Assembly: GCA_964017185.1 (NCBI GenBank)
Contig: OZ024876.1
Coordinates: 35,441,278-35,505,277, forward strand
DNA from: Rugalucina vietnamica
Taxonomy: Eukaryota > Mollusca > Bivalvia > Lucinida > Lucinidae
DNA: 64,000 nucleotides
Direction: 5' to 3'
Part shown: positions 9,200-20,900 of the stretch, piece by piece
How positions within the stretch are numbered: position 1 is the first letter of the stretch
Layout: every line of letters begins with the position of its first letter
The notes under the pieces: generated by a model
Database searches by the model: none
What the model saw: the letters and a program-made list of their open reading frames with translations, nothing else
What the model was told of the DNA's origin: nothing
Position numbers and translations under genes: made by a program

Positions 9200-9220
9200 A
9201 TGGCGACAAACACTTCTCAG
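9200..9220 (+). CDS. CCDC112: Candidate first coding exon of CCDC112 (weak)
   Basis: AAAATGGCGACAAACACT starts a frame in a good initiation context and could be spliced at CAG|GTTTTA after seven codons (MATNTSQ). This is phase 0, the only phase the exon at 14827 accepts. The donor is poor. Unspliced, and with the later transposon removed, the frame runs 44 codons to a TAG, so it might be nothing. I list it because no better start was found between NGLY1 and 14827. Confidence 0.2.
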
Positions 9221-9302
9221 GTTTTACTTCAAGACTTCCTTCAAATTTCTGATAATTTAAAGCTCTTTCAGCTTATATTTATCTACCGATCGGTTCTTCT
9301 TT

Positions 9303-9550
9303 GGAAGTGTCTCGGCGTCCGGTACCGGGCGAATTAGGCCAGAGTCTCCGCGTCCGGCAATGCCGGACACCGAGCCTATCCTCACTGGAATGGCTCCGTG
9401 TCCGGTACTACATTTTTCCTACCAGTTTCTTGGTTGTAAGTAACGTTGGTAAAAAGTACAAATAATTTGATTACTATCAATACAGTTTGAAGAATAAATA
9501 TTTTTCATTCGTGTTCCGCCATTTTGAAAAGGGGGTGTAACTCTTAATTT
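9303..9550 (+). repeat. Left terminal inverted repeat of the Mutator-like element
   Basis: The first 120 bp match the right end closely and contain three CCGG-centred palindromes. The match fades inward around 9545. Confidence 0.75.
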
Positions 9551-10424
9551 GTTTATGACTTGTGTAAAGATGAAACTGTAGCGAATTCAATATCATGTTG
9601 CATTTTGGTTGTTGAATAAAAATATATAATCTTGTTGTTGTTTTTTATCAAATATAATTATCTATCAAATAAGTTCTTTAAGCCCATGTATTTAACCTTG
9701 CGTTAAATGATGCCAATTAGCCTCTTTTCATCTTTAAGGTAGCTATAGCCAGCTAACCGCGAATTGCGCGCCTCTTTTGTTCCTTTTGAAATGATCTCCG
9801 ACAACAAACGACCATTCTCAAGTAAAACAAACAAACAATATAATTACGTATTAGAAAACAATCCATCCATTAAGATGTGCAATGCAAAAATAAATTATGT
9901 TTTTGACCAGATCAGACACAAACCGGTGATCATGCAGATGCAACTTATATGAACGTACGGCCTATGATTAAAACATGTACATGTATAATATTTAGTTATG
10001 GTCTATTTTCCACACAAGTATATAACTAACCTTGTTTTTTCATGTTGAACTTCGATCAGATAAGACACTAATCGGCTAGTATGCATAGACAACATAGAAG
10101 CATTCCATTTGCCGTTTATATGACCTATGTGATTAGAATGTACGATCTATGTCTAACACATGCATATAATGTTTAAATAACGTTGTTATCATAAAAATGT
10201 TTTATTTGATTTTCGACCAGATCAGACACAAACCGGCTAGTATGCATAGGCAAAATAGAAGCATTCCATTTGCCGGTTATAAGACCTACGTTAATAGAAC
10301 GTACGATCTATGTCTAACACATGTATATAATGTTTAAATAAAGGTCGCAATAACTCTCTTGCATTTGGCAAAAATTAATTACATGTAGCATGTACACGGG
10401 TATATAAGTTTCATTAATTTTGAT

Positions 10425-10615
10425 CCAAAACATAGATTATGGGTACTCATTAGAACCGCTTCGGCGAAGCGGTTCTGACGTGCACCCACAATCAATGTTT
10501 TCAGCTTTAATATTAAAAGATCAAAATTTTTCTTATGCATTTTCAAATTTTACGGCTGAACAAAAAATCTGTGTAGATTCTATATTACATGGGCGATGTG
10601 TAGTGACATGATAAA
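10425..10615 (+). mobile_element. CATCAGG/GGCGG hairpin MITE, partial, inside the Mutator-like element
   Basis: Contains the family hairpin AACATAGATTATGGGTAC...AACCGCTTCGGCGAAGCGGTT...CACCCACAATCAATGTT and the AT-rich right half. Its left half is missing. Better copies are at 21767-22043, 39454-39715 and 49097-49360. Confidence 0.7.
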
Positions 10616-10939
10616 GGCCTAGGTTTATGAAGTAATTCATGCAGTAGCGCATTTAGATGGACCTTTTATCATCATACTGAGATGACACATCTCACTAGCT
10701 TTTGACACTGAAAATAATTTTAACAAGTGAGTGGAAAATTGCTTAGCTAATTAGGATATTTAGACAGAAATCTAATTTTACATTATTACTGTCACGCTAA
10801 CTTTGATCAAATCCTGTATGAAAAATAACCTTTATGAGAATCACTTTTCATTTAATATAGTAATTATCATTAACAATTGTGAGTAAGTCGAATAACCAAT
10901 GTATCTTTTACTTTTTGCTGATTAAAAACGTTTTACCAG

Positions 10940-11404
10940 CCTATACGGCTCATTAAATGTGTAAAACAAAAACTACAAGATTTGTTCATAAATGAATGGT
11001 ATTCCAAAGTTGAGTCCAGTGATTCCTCTTCTAATTACAGAACATTCAAGACAAAATTCGAATTAGAGTATTACCTTAAAAAACTACCGCTTTAAATGAA
11101 GAAAAACCTCTGCCTATTTAGAACGCGCAATCATAGGTTACCTATCGAAATTGGGAAGTGGATGAAGTTAGATATCTCTTTATGTAAATGTCATCTCTGC
11201 TTTCAAGATGTTGGTGATGAATTTCACTTATTGCTTTGCTGTCAGGCGCTCGCGGAAGAGCGGCATAGGTACATTAAACGTTACTACTATACTAGACCAA
11301 ACACAATAAAATATAATGAACTCATTAATACTAGGAATATTAAAGAACTTAAAAACATGTGTAAACTTATCAAAATAATATTACAGTCCACAAATCGCAC
11401 GTAA
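10940..11404 (+). pseudogene. Captured LINE C-terminal region inside the Mutator-like element
   Basis: One frame, with a stop at about 11093, encodes a LINE tail: INEWYSKVESS, NYRTFKTKFELEYYLKKLP, then FRTRNHRLPIE, CHLCFQDVGDEFHLLLCC (a CCHC-like finger), ending near 11404. The motif pair RNHRLPIE and GDEFH with nearby cysteines is typical of the end of some LINE ORF2 proteins. The clade differs from the LINE at 1547. A 3' UTR ending in an AATAAAGG-plus-TATA tract runs to about 11785. Confidence 0.65.
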
Positions 11405-11849
11405 ATTGTTTATCTTTTCTACAGTAAACATGTATATACACGATAACATTTGCTAAGAAAATTTTATATGTATGCATGTATCTGTGTATGTTGTGTATAT
11501 TGATGTTATTCGTTTTGATAAACTGTTACCAAAGCCATATCGCTGAACTATTAGTCCCGGTTCTTACCACTTGAAGCACAAAAAATAAACTCCCCATCGC
11601 CCCTTTAGGAGTCAGTCCTCCTCCAACATACACGATATCAGCGATCTGATTTGGATTCAGTTAACATTTGAATTTCAATGTATGATTCTTCTTCCCTCGC
11701 GCATGCATTCATATGTTGTAATTACTTTGTACCTCTTATTCCATATGCTGTATGGATTGAGTGAAAATAAAGGTATATATATAAAAGCGAACAAATATCT
11801 CATATTTCTGTGTCACTAGCCCTTATATCAAACGGCATACTGCGATTGG

Positions 11850-12102
11850 ACAAATAGTCACTGTAAAAATCCAATATGGCGGCGTTCGATGTGAAAAATA
11901 TCTAGCGAATTCATTGTGTGACACATTAGCCAGTATTAATCTGATTAATGTTTCTTATGTTATCATTTACTACCAGGAAACTTGTGAGAAAAATGTAGTG
12001 CCGGACACGGAGCCATTCCAGTGAGGATAGGCTCGGTGTCCGGCATTGCCGGACGCGGAGATTCTAGCCTAATTCGTCCGGTACCGGACGCCGAGACACT
12101 TC
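11850..12102 (-). repeat. Right terminal inverted repeat of the Mutator-like element
   Basis: Reverse complement of the left end; the outermost 12 bp are GAAGTGTCTCGG in both. It is followed by the right copy of the 10-bp target duplication. Confidence 0.75.
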
Positions 12103-12112
12103 GTTCTTCTTT

Positions 12113-13026
12113 ACACGGTTTTCCGTTTACTGTAGTCCGGTTACTTAATTAATCAATAATGACTTCAATGTATTCAAGCACACAAACCCTTGAAATGAAA
12201 ATGTGTGATGACTGATGGAAGGTGTATATTTTCTTTTTTTTTTTTTTTGGGGGGGGGGGGGGGGGGTTGACATTGACATTCTACCTCTTGCAGAGACATA
12301 TACAGGTACAGAGACTTGAAACTGCTATTCAATATTGATATTTGCCTCCGCTGTGTCTGTTGCTTAGGTAGACAGGTAAATCGGCGAAAAAAATCAATAT
12401 TTTTATCGGCCGCTGAATGTGGTCCGAAATTTTGTATATTAGCAAATATAAAGTGTTTAAATTTTCTTCGCCATAATTCATATAATAGTAGAAGATTTTA
12501 TTTCTGTTAAATAGAGCTTCAAATTTCCAACAAATAGATACTAAACACGACTGGCATCTTTGTAAGAAAGAGAGACTAGTGAGAGAGAGTAGACTCTAAT
12601 TTCTTTAGTTGTTTTTATTAACATAATTATCATCAATTATCCTTCGATTTGCAAAAGCTGTTGTTCTTTTTTCTTGCGATTTACGCTTATAATTATGCTT
12701 ATTTTCTACGCCACTGGACACATAAAACGATTCTTTAGATTAAAGAAAACGCCGATTGATTTATCTCGCCGTATCACTAATCATGCTTAACACCGAAAAA
12801 AATAATGATAATTAGTGAACAAGGTGAAAGCTTCAATTCAAATTAAAGCATCTTTTTTAAGCTTTAAACCTTCAGGATTATGGATGACAACACCGATTTT
12901 TATGTGCCCCGACGTGAATGAGCGTAAGGAGATTGCCCTATATCAATTCTAGCCACAACCTGCAGTTCTTTGACGCATCAAGTCTATCTATCACCTTCAA
13001 TGAAGAATACCGCCAATGTCCAAATA
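12113..13026. other. No recognised feature
   Basis: AT-rich sequence with no coding signal I can support. It contains a mixed homopolymer run (T then G) at about 12233-12266. An ATGGATGACAACACC frame near 12879 is only 13 codons long. Confidence 0.5.
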
Positions 13027-13589
13027 TATAGAGGATATTTGCTTTTTTGAGGTGAATACCATATATATTTCATCGAGTGAGTTGAAAACATAATTTTCAC
13101 GAGTGCGCAGCACGAGTGAAAATTTTTATGTTTTCAACTCACTCGATAAAATATATTTGGTATTCACCGAAAAAAAGTGAATTTTCTTTTTATTTTATAC
13201 AATACACGGGCATTTCCAATTCAAAAGGCAGGCGGTGAAAATGCAAAAACCAAAAATTTTTGAAAGCACAAATAATTTTGGTACCACATTGTTCCTTACA
13301 TTCTAACTAAGAAAATGAATACCCACACTTTATGTTTTGGTTCATAAATAACGGAGGTATAGGCGTTTGAATTTCTGAAGTGAGACACATTTAATGACGT
13401 CAAGTAAATGGAAACGTCAGAAGTAATCCAAAATCTACAGTGAAGATATAGGCTGATATCAGTCACTAGTGACTTTTGATATCAGTGAGATTTGATATCA
13501 CTCATATCAGTGAAATTTCATATCAATGAAAATACCAATTTTATCAAGTTTTGATATACATTGGTTTTCACTGTAAAGTATAAAATAAA
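13027..13589 (+). mobile_element. 563-bp foldback element, copy 1
   Basis: One end carries a hairpin of about 60-bp arms (GAATACCATATATATTTCAT..GAGTTGAAAACAT and its complement, 13050-13165) closed by CACGAGTGCGCAGCACGAGTG. The other end has four TGATATCA-type palindromes and ends GTATAAAATAAA. The whole unit recurs on the opposite strand at 61237-61800 at almost the same length. No coding capacity. Confidence 0.8.
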
Positions 13590-14528
13590 AGATGCATATT
13601 TGCTTATTTTACGCATGCATGATTGGCAATTATAATAATGCTGCTAAATCGAAAATCTTGCATTCCATTTATGTGTGCATTCTCCAAGATACACAAACAT
13701 TACTGTTTCGCTTGAGTACTTTGTTTACATTGCAAATTGGTCACCATGTTTGCATGGTCAGAGAAGCGCTTGCATCGAATTTTGGGTGCCCTTGTTTTGT
13801 CCGGTTACAGGTGAGATCTGGACGTTTCGCTACCTACTCATGTCCACATTTCGGTTTTCCTCGCGTATGACCCCCGCATAGATAACAGTGAATCAATTAT
13901 ATCCCCTATCAAGAAATGAATTACTCAAATTATCAATGTTGTTCATAATCCAATTAGACATGTCATAATTTTTCATGCCTTTGGCAACTTACTGATCAAA
14001 CAATGTGCTTTCATCATAGCCTATTCACAACACATGTCTATGTGTAAATAAGTTATGGTTGATCGGTCAGCTATAATGCAACAATAATTATTTACAATAT
14101 GTACTTAGTACCACAAAAATTATAAACACCTGGACAAGAAAGAGGGGGAAAGCTACTGAGATTGACAGGTCCTTTGAATATACAACAAATTTCCCTTCAA
14201 ATGCACCAGTCAACCTGTTCTCTGACAAAAGTAACTGTAAGATTTTTGTTGCATAAAGTACATCAAAGAAATACTAAGGTCATTTTTACTACAGCGAGAA
14301 AAATTTGGTGTCCGAACAAGCTTCCCTTCATGTCATTTGCAGGGATCAGACATCAACACAGCGTGCTGTCTTTCAGATCGGGTCATTAACTCCCCCTGTG
14401 CAGGGACAGGCATCCATCCCCTGTGCAGGTAAAAGATCCCTATACAGGTTCTATCCTCATGCATGTAGGCTCATCCTGCTAAAACACTGGAGTGTACAAT
14501 GTACACCTCCTAAGAATAATCAGATATT
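13590..14528. other. No recognised feature
   Basis: AT-rich upstream flank or first intron of CCDC112. A short direct repeat of CCCTGTGCAGG lies at 14393-14430. I see no exon that could splice in phase 0 onto 14827 with confidence. Confidence 0.45.
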
Positions 14529-14764
14529 TGAGCCGCCTCAGGAAAAAACCAACAATCTGCACATGCGAAAACAAAGACGCAGATCAGCTTCGCGGTAAAC
14601 ACGAAGCTGATCAGCCTCTTTGTTTTCGCTACGCGGATAATACAATCCCTCTTTTTCTTAAATACAAAATTTCAAGCTTTGAGCCATCTTCTGTGCTTGT
14701 GCAGCTATGTTTGTGTCAGACCTGTTCGGAAACCACATTGTTGGTTTTCTCACGAGGCGGCTCA
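14529..14764. mobile_element. GAGCCGC hairpin MITE, copy 1
   Basis: Starts TGAGCCGCCTC and ends GAGGCGGCTCA. Inside is the family core: GCGAAAACAAAGACGCAGAT...GATCAGCCTCTTTGTTTTCGC around a GCTTCGCGG loop region. It ends 62 bp before a CCDC112 exon. There is no coding capacity. Confidence 0.85.
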
Positions 14765-14826
14765 TTTATTGATGAGAGTAACAAGAAAATAAAAAGTCAT
14801 TATTGCAGTAATTGTTCTTTTAACAG

Positions 14827-14924
14827 GACGCTGACAAGGAGAGAGCTGTAGCAGTGTGGAGACATAAAACAGAAGCTGCCAAAAAGGGGGAAATTCTGAG
14901 AGAAATACAAAAACTGAAAGTTCA
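14827..14924 (+). CDS. CCDC112: CCDC112 exon (first confident)
   Basis: Acceptor TTTTAACAG|GAC, donor GTTCA|GTAAGT. Only one frame is open; it enters in phase 0 and reads ERAVAVWRHKTEAAKKGEIL, the equivalent of the conserved N-terminal coiled-coil start. It leaves a split codon (CA). Confidence 0.85.
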
Positions 14925-17900
14925 GTAAGTTAAAGTTATTAGATATTAAATGAGCTGCCTCATGGGAAAACCAACAATCTGCATATGCGAAAACAAAGAC
15001 GCAGATCAGCGCCTTTGTTTTCGCTACTCGGATAGTACACTTCCTCTTAGAACTACTTAAATCCGAAATTTCAAGCTTCTAGCCTGCTTCTGTGCTTGTA
15101 CAGGCCGGTTTGTGTCAGACCTGTTCGCAAACCACATTGTTGGTTTTCCCACGAGGTGGATCATATTAAATGTAATCATAATTATCCGGAGGTGGGTGGC
15201 CTTGTCGTCCCAGAGATTGAGGTTTCAAAACCCACTTGTGCCAAGTTGTGTCCTTAAGCAAGACACATGGACTCCCTATAGATCCGGTTAATACATGGAA
15301 AGCGGTGACTGGAATAATTGTTGAATGAGATGTTAAGCTACAAATCAAGCCCGATGGTGTAGTGGTAGAGCATTGGACTCTGAATCGAGAGGTCCTGGGT
15401 TCAATCCCCACAGGCGTCGCCATGTTGTGTCTTTGAGCAAGACACATTAACTCCCTACAGTACTGGTTAAACCCAGGAAGGGTTGGCTCCATCCAGACAT
15501 GAATGAAAAGTTGTTGACTGGGACGTTAAGCCTCAACACAAACAAACAAATAATTATCCATTGTTACATGTAGCTCATCTGAGTCTTCAGGCTCTATGTG
15601 CTTTAACACATGTTTTATTGTTTTCAAATCCCCATTTCATGTGGAATCTCCCAAGAGAAAAATATTTTGCCAAGAAATAAGCTTATCAATTCATTATTAT
15701 GTGAGAAAATGGTAAAGCCATCCAACAGATAGCAGCTCAGACACACAGATATTAAGAATATCCCCAAACTTTCATTCAATACCCAATATCCAGGTTATTT
15801 GATATTTGAGCCGCCTTCTGGGAAAACCAACAATGTGGTTTCTGAACAGGCCCGACACAAATCAGGCTGCACAGTTACAGAAGCAGGCTAGAAGCTTGAA
15901 ATGGAGTTAAGTAAAAATGGAACTGTACTATCCGAGTAGCGTAAACAAAGGCGCTGATCAGTTTTGCGGCTACCGCGAAGCTGATCTGCGTCTTTGTTGT
16001 CGCCTATGCAGATTGTTGGTTTTACCATGTGGCAGCTCATTTCTTGTGGTGTAAAATAGAAGCCTTCTCGAGATTAATTTTTCAGTTCATAGTCAAATTT
16101 TTCCGTTTTCTCATCATGTATGCCACTTACATACTATGAAGATGACAGGCCAAATGCTTGACAAGGAGAATTTTTCTGCATTCCTTCAGGATTCAGGCTA
16201 TGGAGCGGGAGAAGTGTACCCACCTCTACAGTCGGAGAAGTGATTTCAGACACGACTTCAGTCAACTGGAGGACCTAGATAACAAGACAAACTCGGCAAG
16301 AAAAGCTGAACGTAGGTTTCATAAGTTGACAAGAACATTGAAATGACCTGGGCCCATAGTTACTCAGCTGAGCATGAAATTTCAACTGCTCATAAATTTT
16401 GAAATTGTCAAAATTAGTGGGGAATTCAGGTGCAAAACTCAAAAACTTTATCCTGCTCATAAATGTTAAAATGCCAACATTTATATACTTATAAGCAAAA
16501 GTTATATACAGTACCTTTTTCATGTTCAACATAGATGAGCGTAACATCCATAGTACAATATATACTTACAAATGAGCCACCGCATGGGAAAACCAACAAT
16601 CTGCATAGGCAAAAACAAAGGTGCAGATCAGCTTCGCAGAATTCATGAGAAAATAATATGAGCCGCTTCATGAGAAAACCAGTTTTTTGCCTATGCGAAA
16701 ACAAAAGGCGCAGATCAGCTTCGCAGTGACTGCGAAGCTTAAGCTGATCAGGGCCTTTGGGTTCACTACATGCATAGTACTGTTCCTCTTCTTCTTAAAT
16801 CAGAAATTTAAAGCTTCTAGCCGTCCTCTGTGGCTGCACAGACCGGTTTGTATCGGACCTGATCGGAAACCCCGAAGACCATTTTTCTCGCATCACGGCT
16901 CATATGTTACAATGTCGAAATGTTATATGTTACAATGACTGAATGAGAAACATAATAAAAGAACTTTTTCATAGTATGCATTATTGTGCATACCCAACTT
17001 TTAACCAACACTACAATACAAAAACTTGTCCAGAGATTTTTTGATCTTCAAAAATTGAAAATTTTCCACTGAAAAATTTTGATATTAATTTCTTATTATT
17101 TTTGCTCAAAACATAGATTGTGGGTACACGGTTCAAACGAGTACCCACAATCTATGTTTTGGAGCCAAAATAAGAAAAATAGGTATACCCCTGCATACCC
17201 CAGTGTTGCTATATAAAAGAGGGTATACATTACACGGACATGTTTTCGTGATGTAACGTGTTGTTTTCAGAGATCAAGTTAAAACAGCAGCTGGAGAAGA
17301 TCAATCACATGGTGAAAAGATTCCATAAAGAGTTGCGGGACATGAAGCCGACCCCAGAATGTAAGTCACAGTTTCTGTTACTAATAATTGCTTACGTTTT
17401 ACATTTGTTTGCTTTTGGTTGCCCTGTTAGTGCATGATGGAACTTGTAAGCAAACATCTCATCAGGAAAACATGTCCATGAAAAGTATACCTTCTTAAAC
17501 CCCCTTTTTTATAGTAAAACTGGGGTTTACAGGGGTAAACTTTTTATACCCCTGGCATATACGATGTATATAAGGGGTACATGTATATAGTTTTGTCTTT
17601 TCTGTAAAGGTGTTTGTGTGTGTGTGCAAACAATTTTTCTGTCAAATATTTCTCCGGAACTGCTTGACATAGGATGAACATTGTGTATGGTAAGTTGTAT
17701 TGTGTAAGAAAGAATCAGCCATCTCTTGCTTATCAGTCCCTTTCTTTCTCTCTGATTGAAATTTCTGTCTCAGATTTCTCAGCTCCTATTTATGCCAGCG
17801 TCTTCAAATTTTGTATACATCTAGACAGTGTCCAAAGAGAAGATCAGATGGCCAGTATTTGTTTTTCCATTTTTTTTCTGCAGTATTTGCACAGCTGATC

Positions 17901-20900
17901 TGCGCCTTTGTTTTGGCATAGGCAAAAACCTGGTTTTCTCATGACGCAGCTCATATGTATCAGTATTTCGTCTTAGCCATAGCATCTGATCAGCACCTTT
18001 GCTTTTACTATACACAAGTTTGAAAATTTTCATGTGGCATTTATTTCACAATTTTTTCTTTTTCATGATTTGGTGAGTAAGTACTTGTGCAGTCTATTCA
18101 ACTTACAAAATCACAAATATTAAGTTCTAGTCACATTGTGAACATTACAGAATTGACATTATATAGCACTATCCTGCCACTTCTTTAACCCAAAGTTTTA
18201 AACCTCTAGCTGCTGGGTTTGTTAAGGGACTGGGACTGAACACCACAAATTAGGCTTAACTCGTATATGCCTGACATCCTTTTTATGGGACATAGGCAAA
18301 CAGTATAGCCCTAGATGTGACCCCGCAAAACGTGGCGTCCCATCTGGGGCTATTCTGTTTGCGTAGAGAAATCTTATTGAAAAACGAGACAAAAATAAAT
18401 ATTACTCCTAACACCCTTAAATATGAAGGTTGACACACCCAACTGATAATGATGGGTGAATCCATTCGTCAAAAATGGGTTAATATTTCTTCTAAGATGT
18501 TCCATAATTATAGTTGTAGAGAAACTGAAGGTTATAATGGAGGAGATAGAAGGAACAATCAATGCTTTTAAAGAACAACAGAGAAAAACGTAAGTTATAT
18601 ACTCTTCTTCCTCTTCACATTAGAAAAATATACTCTTCTTCCTCTTCACATTAGAAAAATATACTCTTCTTCCTCTTCACATTAGAAAAATATACTCTTC
18701 TTCCTCTTCACATTAGAAAAATATACTCTTCATCCTCTTCACATTAGAAAAATATACTCTTCTTCCTCTTCACATTAGAAAAATATACTCTTCTTCCTCT
18801 TCACATTAGAAAAATATACTCTTCTTCCTCTTCACATTAGAAAAATATACTCTTCTTCCTCTTCACATTAGAAAAAAGATCTTCATGCAAAATACAGATA
18901 CTGACTTATAGCAGTAAAAATTGAAATTTTTCAGTTGATTTTTATTGCACCTGCTTATAGCAGGGTGTGATACAGGAATCCAAATTTCCATTCATCCCTC
19001 TGTATGTTACAATTGAGCCATCTCGTGGGAAAACCAACAATGTGGTTTCCGAACAGGTCTGACACAAATCAGGCTGTACAGTCACAGAAGATTGCTATAG
19101 GCTCGAAATTTCGGATTTGAAAGTAGAGAAATTGTACTATCCATGTAGCGAAAACAAAGGCGCTGATCAGCTTCGCGGTTACCGCGAATCTGATCTGTGT
19201 CTTTGTTTTCGCATATGCAGACTGTTGGTTTTCTCATGAGGCGGCTCAATTATGTCAAAGTTTGACTTCATAAATTTTTACGTCAAAGTTGGGATTTCTC
19301 TTCACATATGAGCCGCGACGCGAGAAAACCGGTCTTCGGGGTTTCCGACCAGGTCCGACACAAACCGGCTTGTACAAGCTCAGAAAAGAGCTAGAAGCTT
19401 GAAATTTCGGATTAAAGTAGAAGAGGAATTGTACTATCCGAGTATCGAAAACAAAGGCGCTGATCAGCTTCGCAGTTACTGCGAAGCTAATCTGCGCCTT
19501 TGTTTTCGCATAGGCAATAATCCCGTTTTCTCACGATGCGGCTCATATGTGAAACCCTGCACAGTGATTGTCCTTGACATGCCCTTCAAGCATGCATCTT
19601 GAGCTGGTTGCCTTGACCTATATTATGGTCCACTGACCTTAAATATTGACTCTTAAATTTTCAGAAAAATCTACTGATTTATGTAAATTTGATTACATTT
19701 GTCCACAAACTTCTAAACATCCCCTCATGTTTGTCTGTAAATTCATTATGATACATTTTGCAACACAAATTTACTGAACATATACATTGCACTTATGATG
19801 TAAAGACTGATCTATTGGCTATTTTCAGGACTGTAATGTATCTATATATGTGTATATGAAAATAATGTTTTTTGCCTTTGCCCACTAATTATTGAAGCAC
19901 CTGGGAAAATGAGCTCACCTCTCATATTTGAGTTGCAGCATAAGAAAACCAACAATCTGCATAAGAGAAACCAAAGGCACAGATCAGCTTCACGGTAACC
20001 ATGAAGCTCAGATCACGAAGCTGATCAGTGCCTTTGTTTTCGCTATAGGGATAGTACAATTCCTCTACTTCCTAAATCCAAAATTTCTAGTCTCTAGCCA
20101 TCTTCTGTGCTTGTACAGCTTGGTTTGTGTCGGACCTGGTCGGAAACCACATACATGTAGTTGGTTTTCTCATGTCATGGCTCATTTCAGGAATGATTTA
20201 CTCATGAAACACATAGCATTCATATGAGACGTGTCATGAGAAAACCAACAATGTGTGGTTTCCGAACAGGTCCAACACAGAGCTGTACAAGCACTGAAAA
20301 TGGTTAGAGGCTGGATTTCGAAAGTAGAGGAATTTTACTAGCCATGTAGCGAAAACAAAGGCACTGATCAGCTTCGCAAAACTGCAAAGCTGTTTTGCGA
20401 AGCTGATCTGCACCTTTGTTTTCGCAAATGCAAAATATTGGTTTTCTCATGACGCGGCTCATATAATACACTTCATCACATTTTCCAGTTTTGATGAAGT
20501 TATTGCAAATTATAATTTAATGTAAAAAATCACCCTTGTAGTTATGAAGAGATTTTATTGGAGGAAAGAACAACGTGGTTAGAGATTCAAGCACTAGAAA
20601 AGAAGTTTGATTCCTGGTCCCAGATTACTAGCGATACCTCGGCCACCAAACCAACAGCTCATAAACCACTGGCCAGTGCAAGGGACATAACTAAAGATTT
20701 ACCACCCGAGGTTGCGGCATTTGAGGTAGGTCCTGACATTTGAGCCGCGTCGTGGGAAAACCAACAATGTGGTGACCAGGTCCGACACAAACCGACCTGT
20801 ATAGTTACAGAAAAGAGCTAGAATCTTGAAATTTCAGATTTAAGTAGAAGAGGAACTGTACTATCCGAGTAGTGAAAACAAAGGCGCTGATCAGCTTCGC

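Larger units (their letters stand above)
9303..12102. mobile_element. Non-autonomous Mutator-like DNA transposon with long inverted repeats
   Basis: Left and right ends are inverted repeats beginning GAAGTGTCTCGGCGTCCGG. They match over about 120 bp (including GTCCGGCAATGCCGGACACC) and, more loosely, over about 250 bp (CATTTTTC, CGCCATTTTG near 9520 and its complement near 11880). The ends carry nested CCGG palindromes. The 10-bp word GTTCTTCTTT directly flanks both ends (9293-9302 and 12103-12112). Long inverted repeats with a 9-11 bp target duplication are the hallmark of Mutator-like elements. No transposase is encoded; the interior holds a hairpin MITE and a captured LINE tail. Confidence 0.8.

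Noticed and set aside
14540-14760. GAGCCGC stems as pre-microRNAs
   Set aside because: Stem length fits, but the many copies with inverted ends identify a transposon family; no evidence of processing in the sequence.
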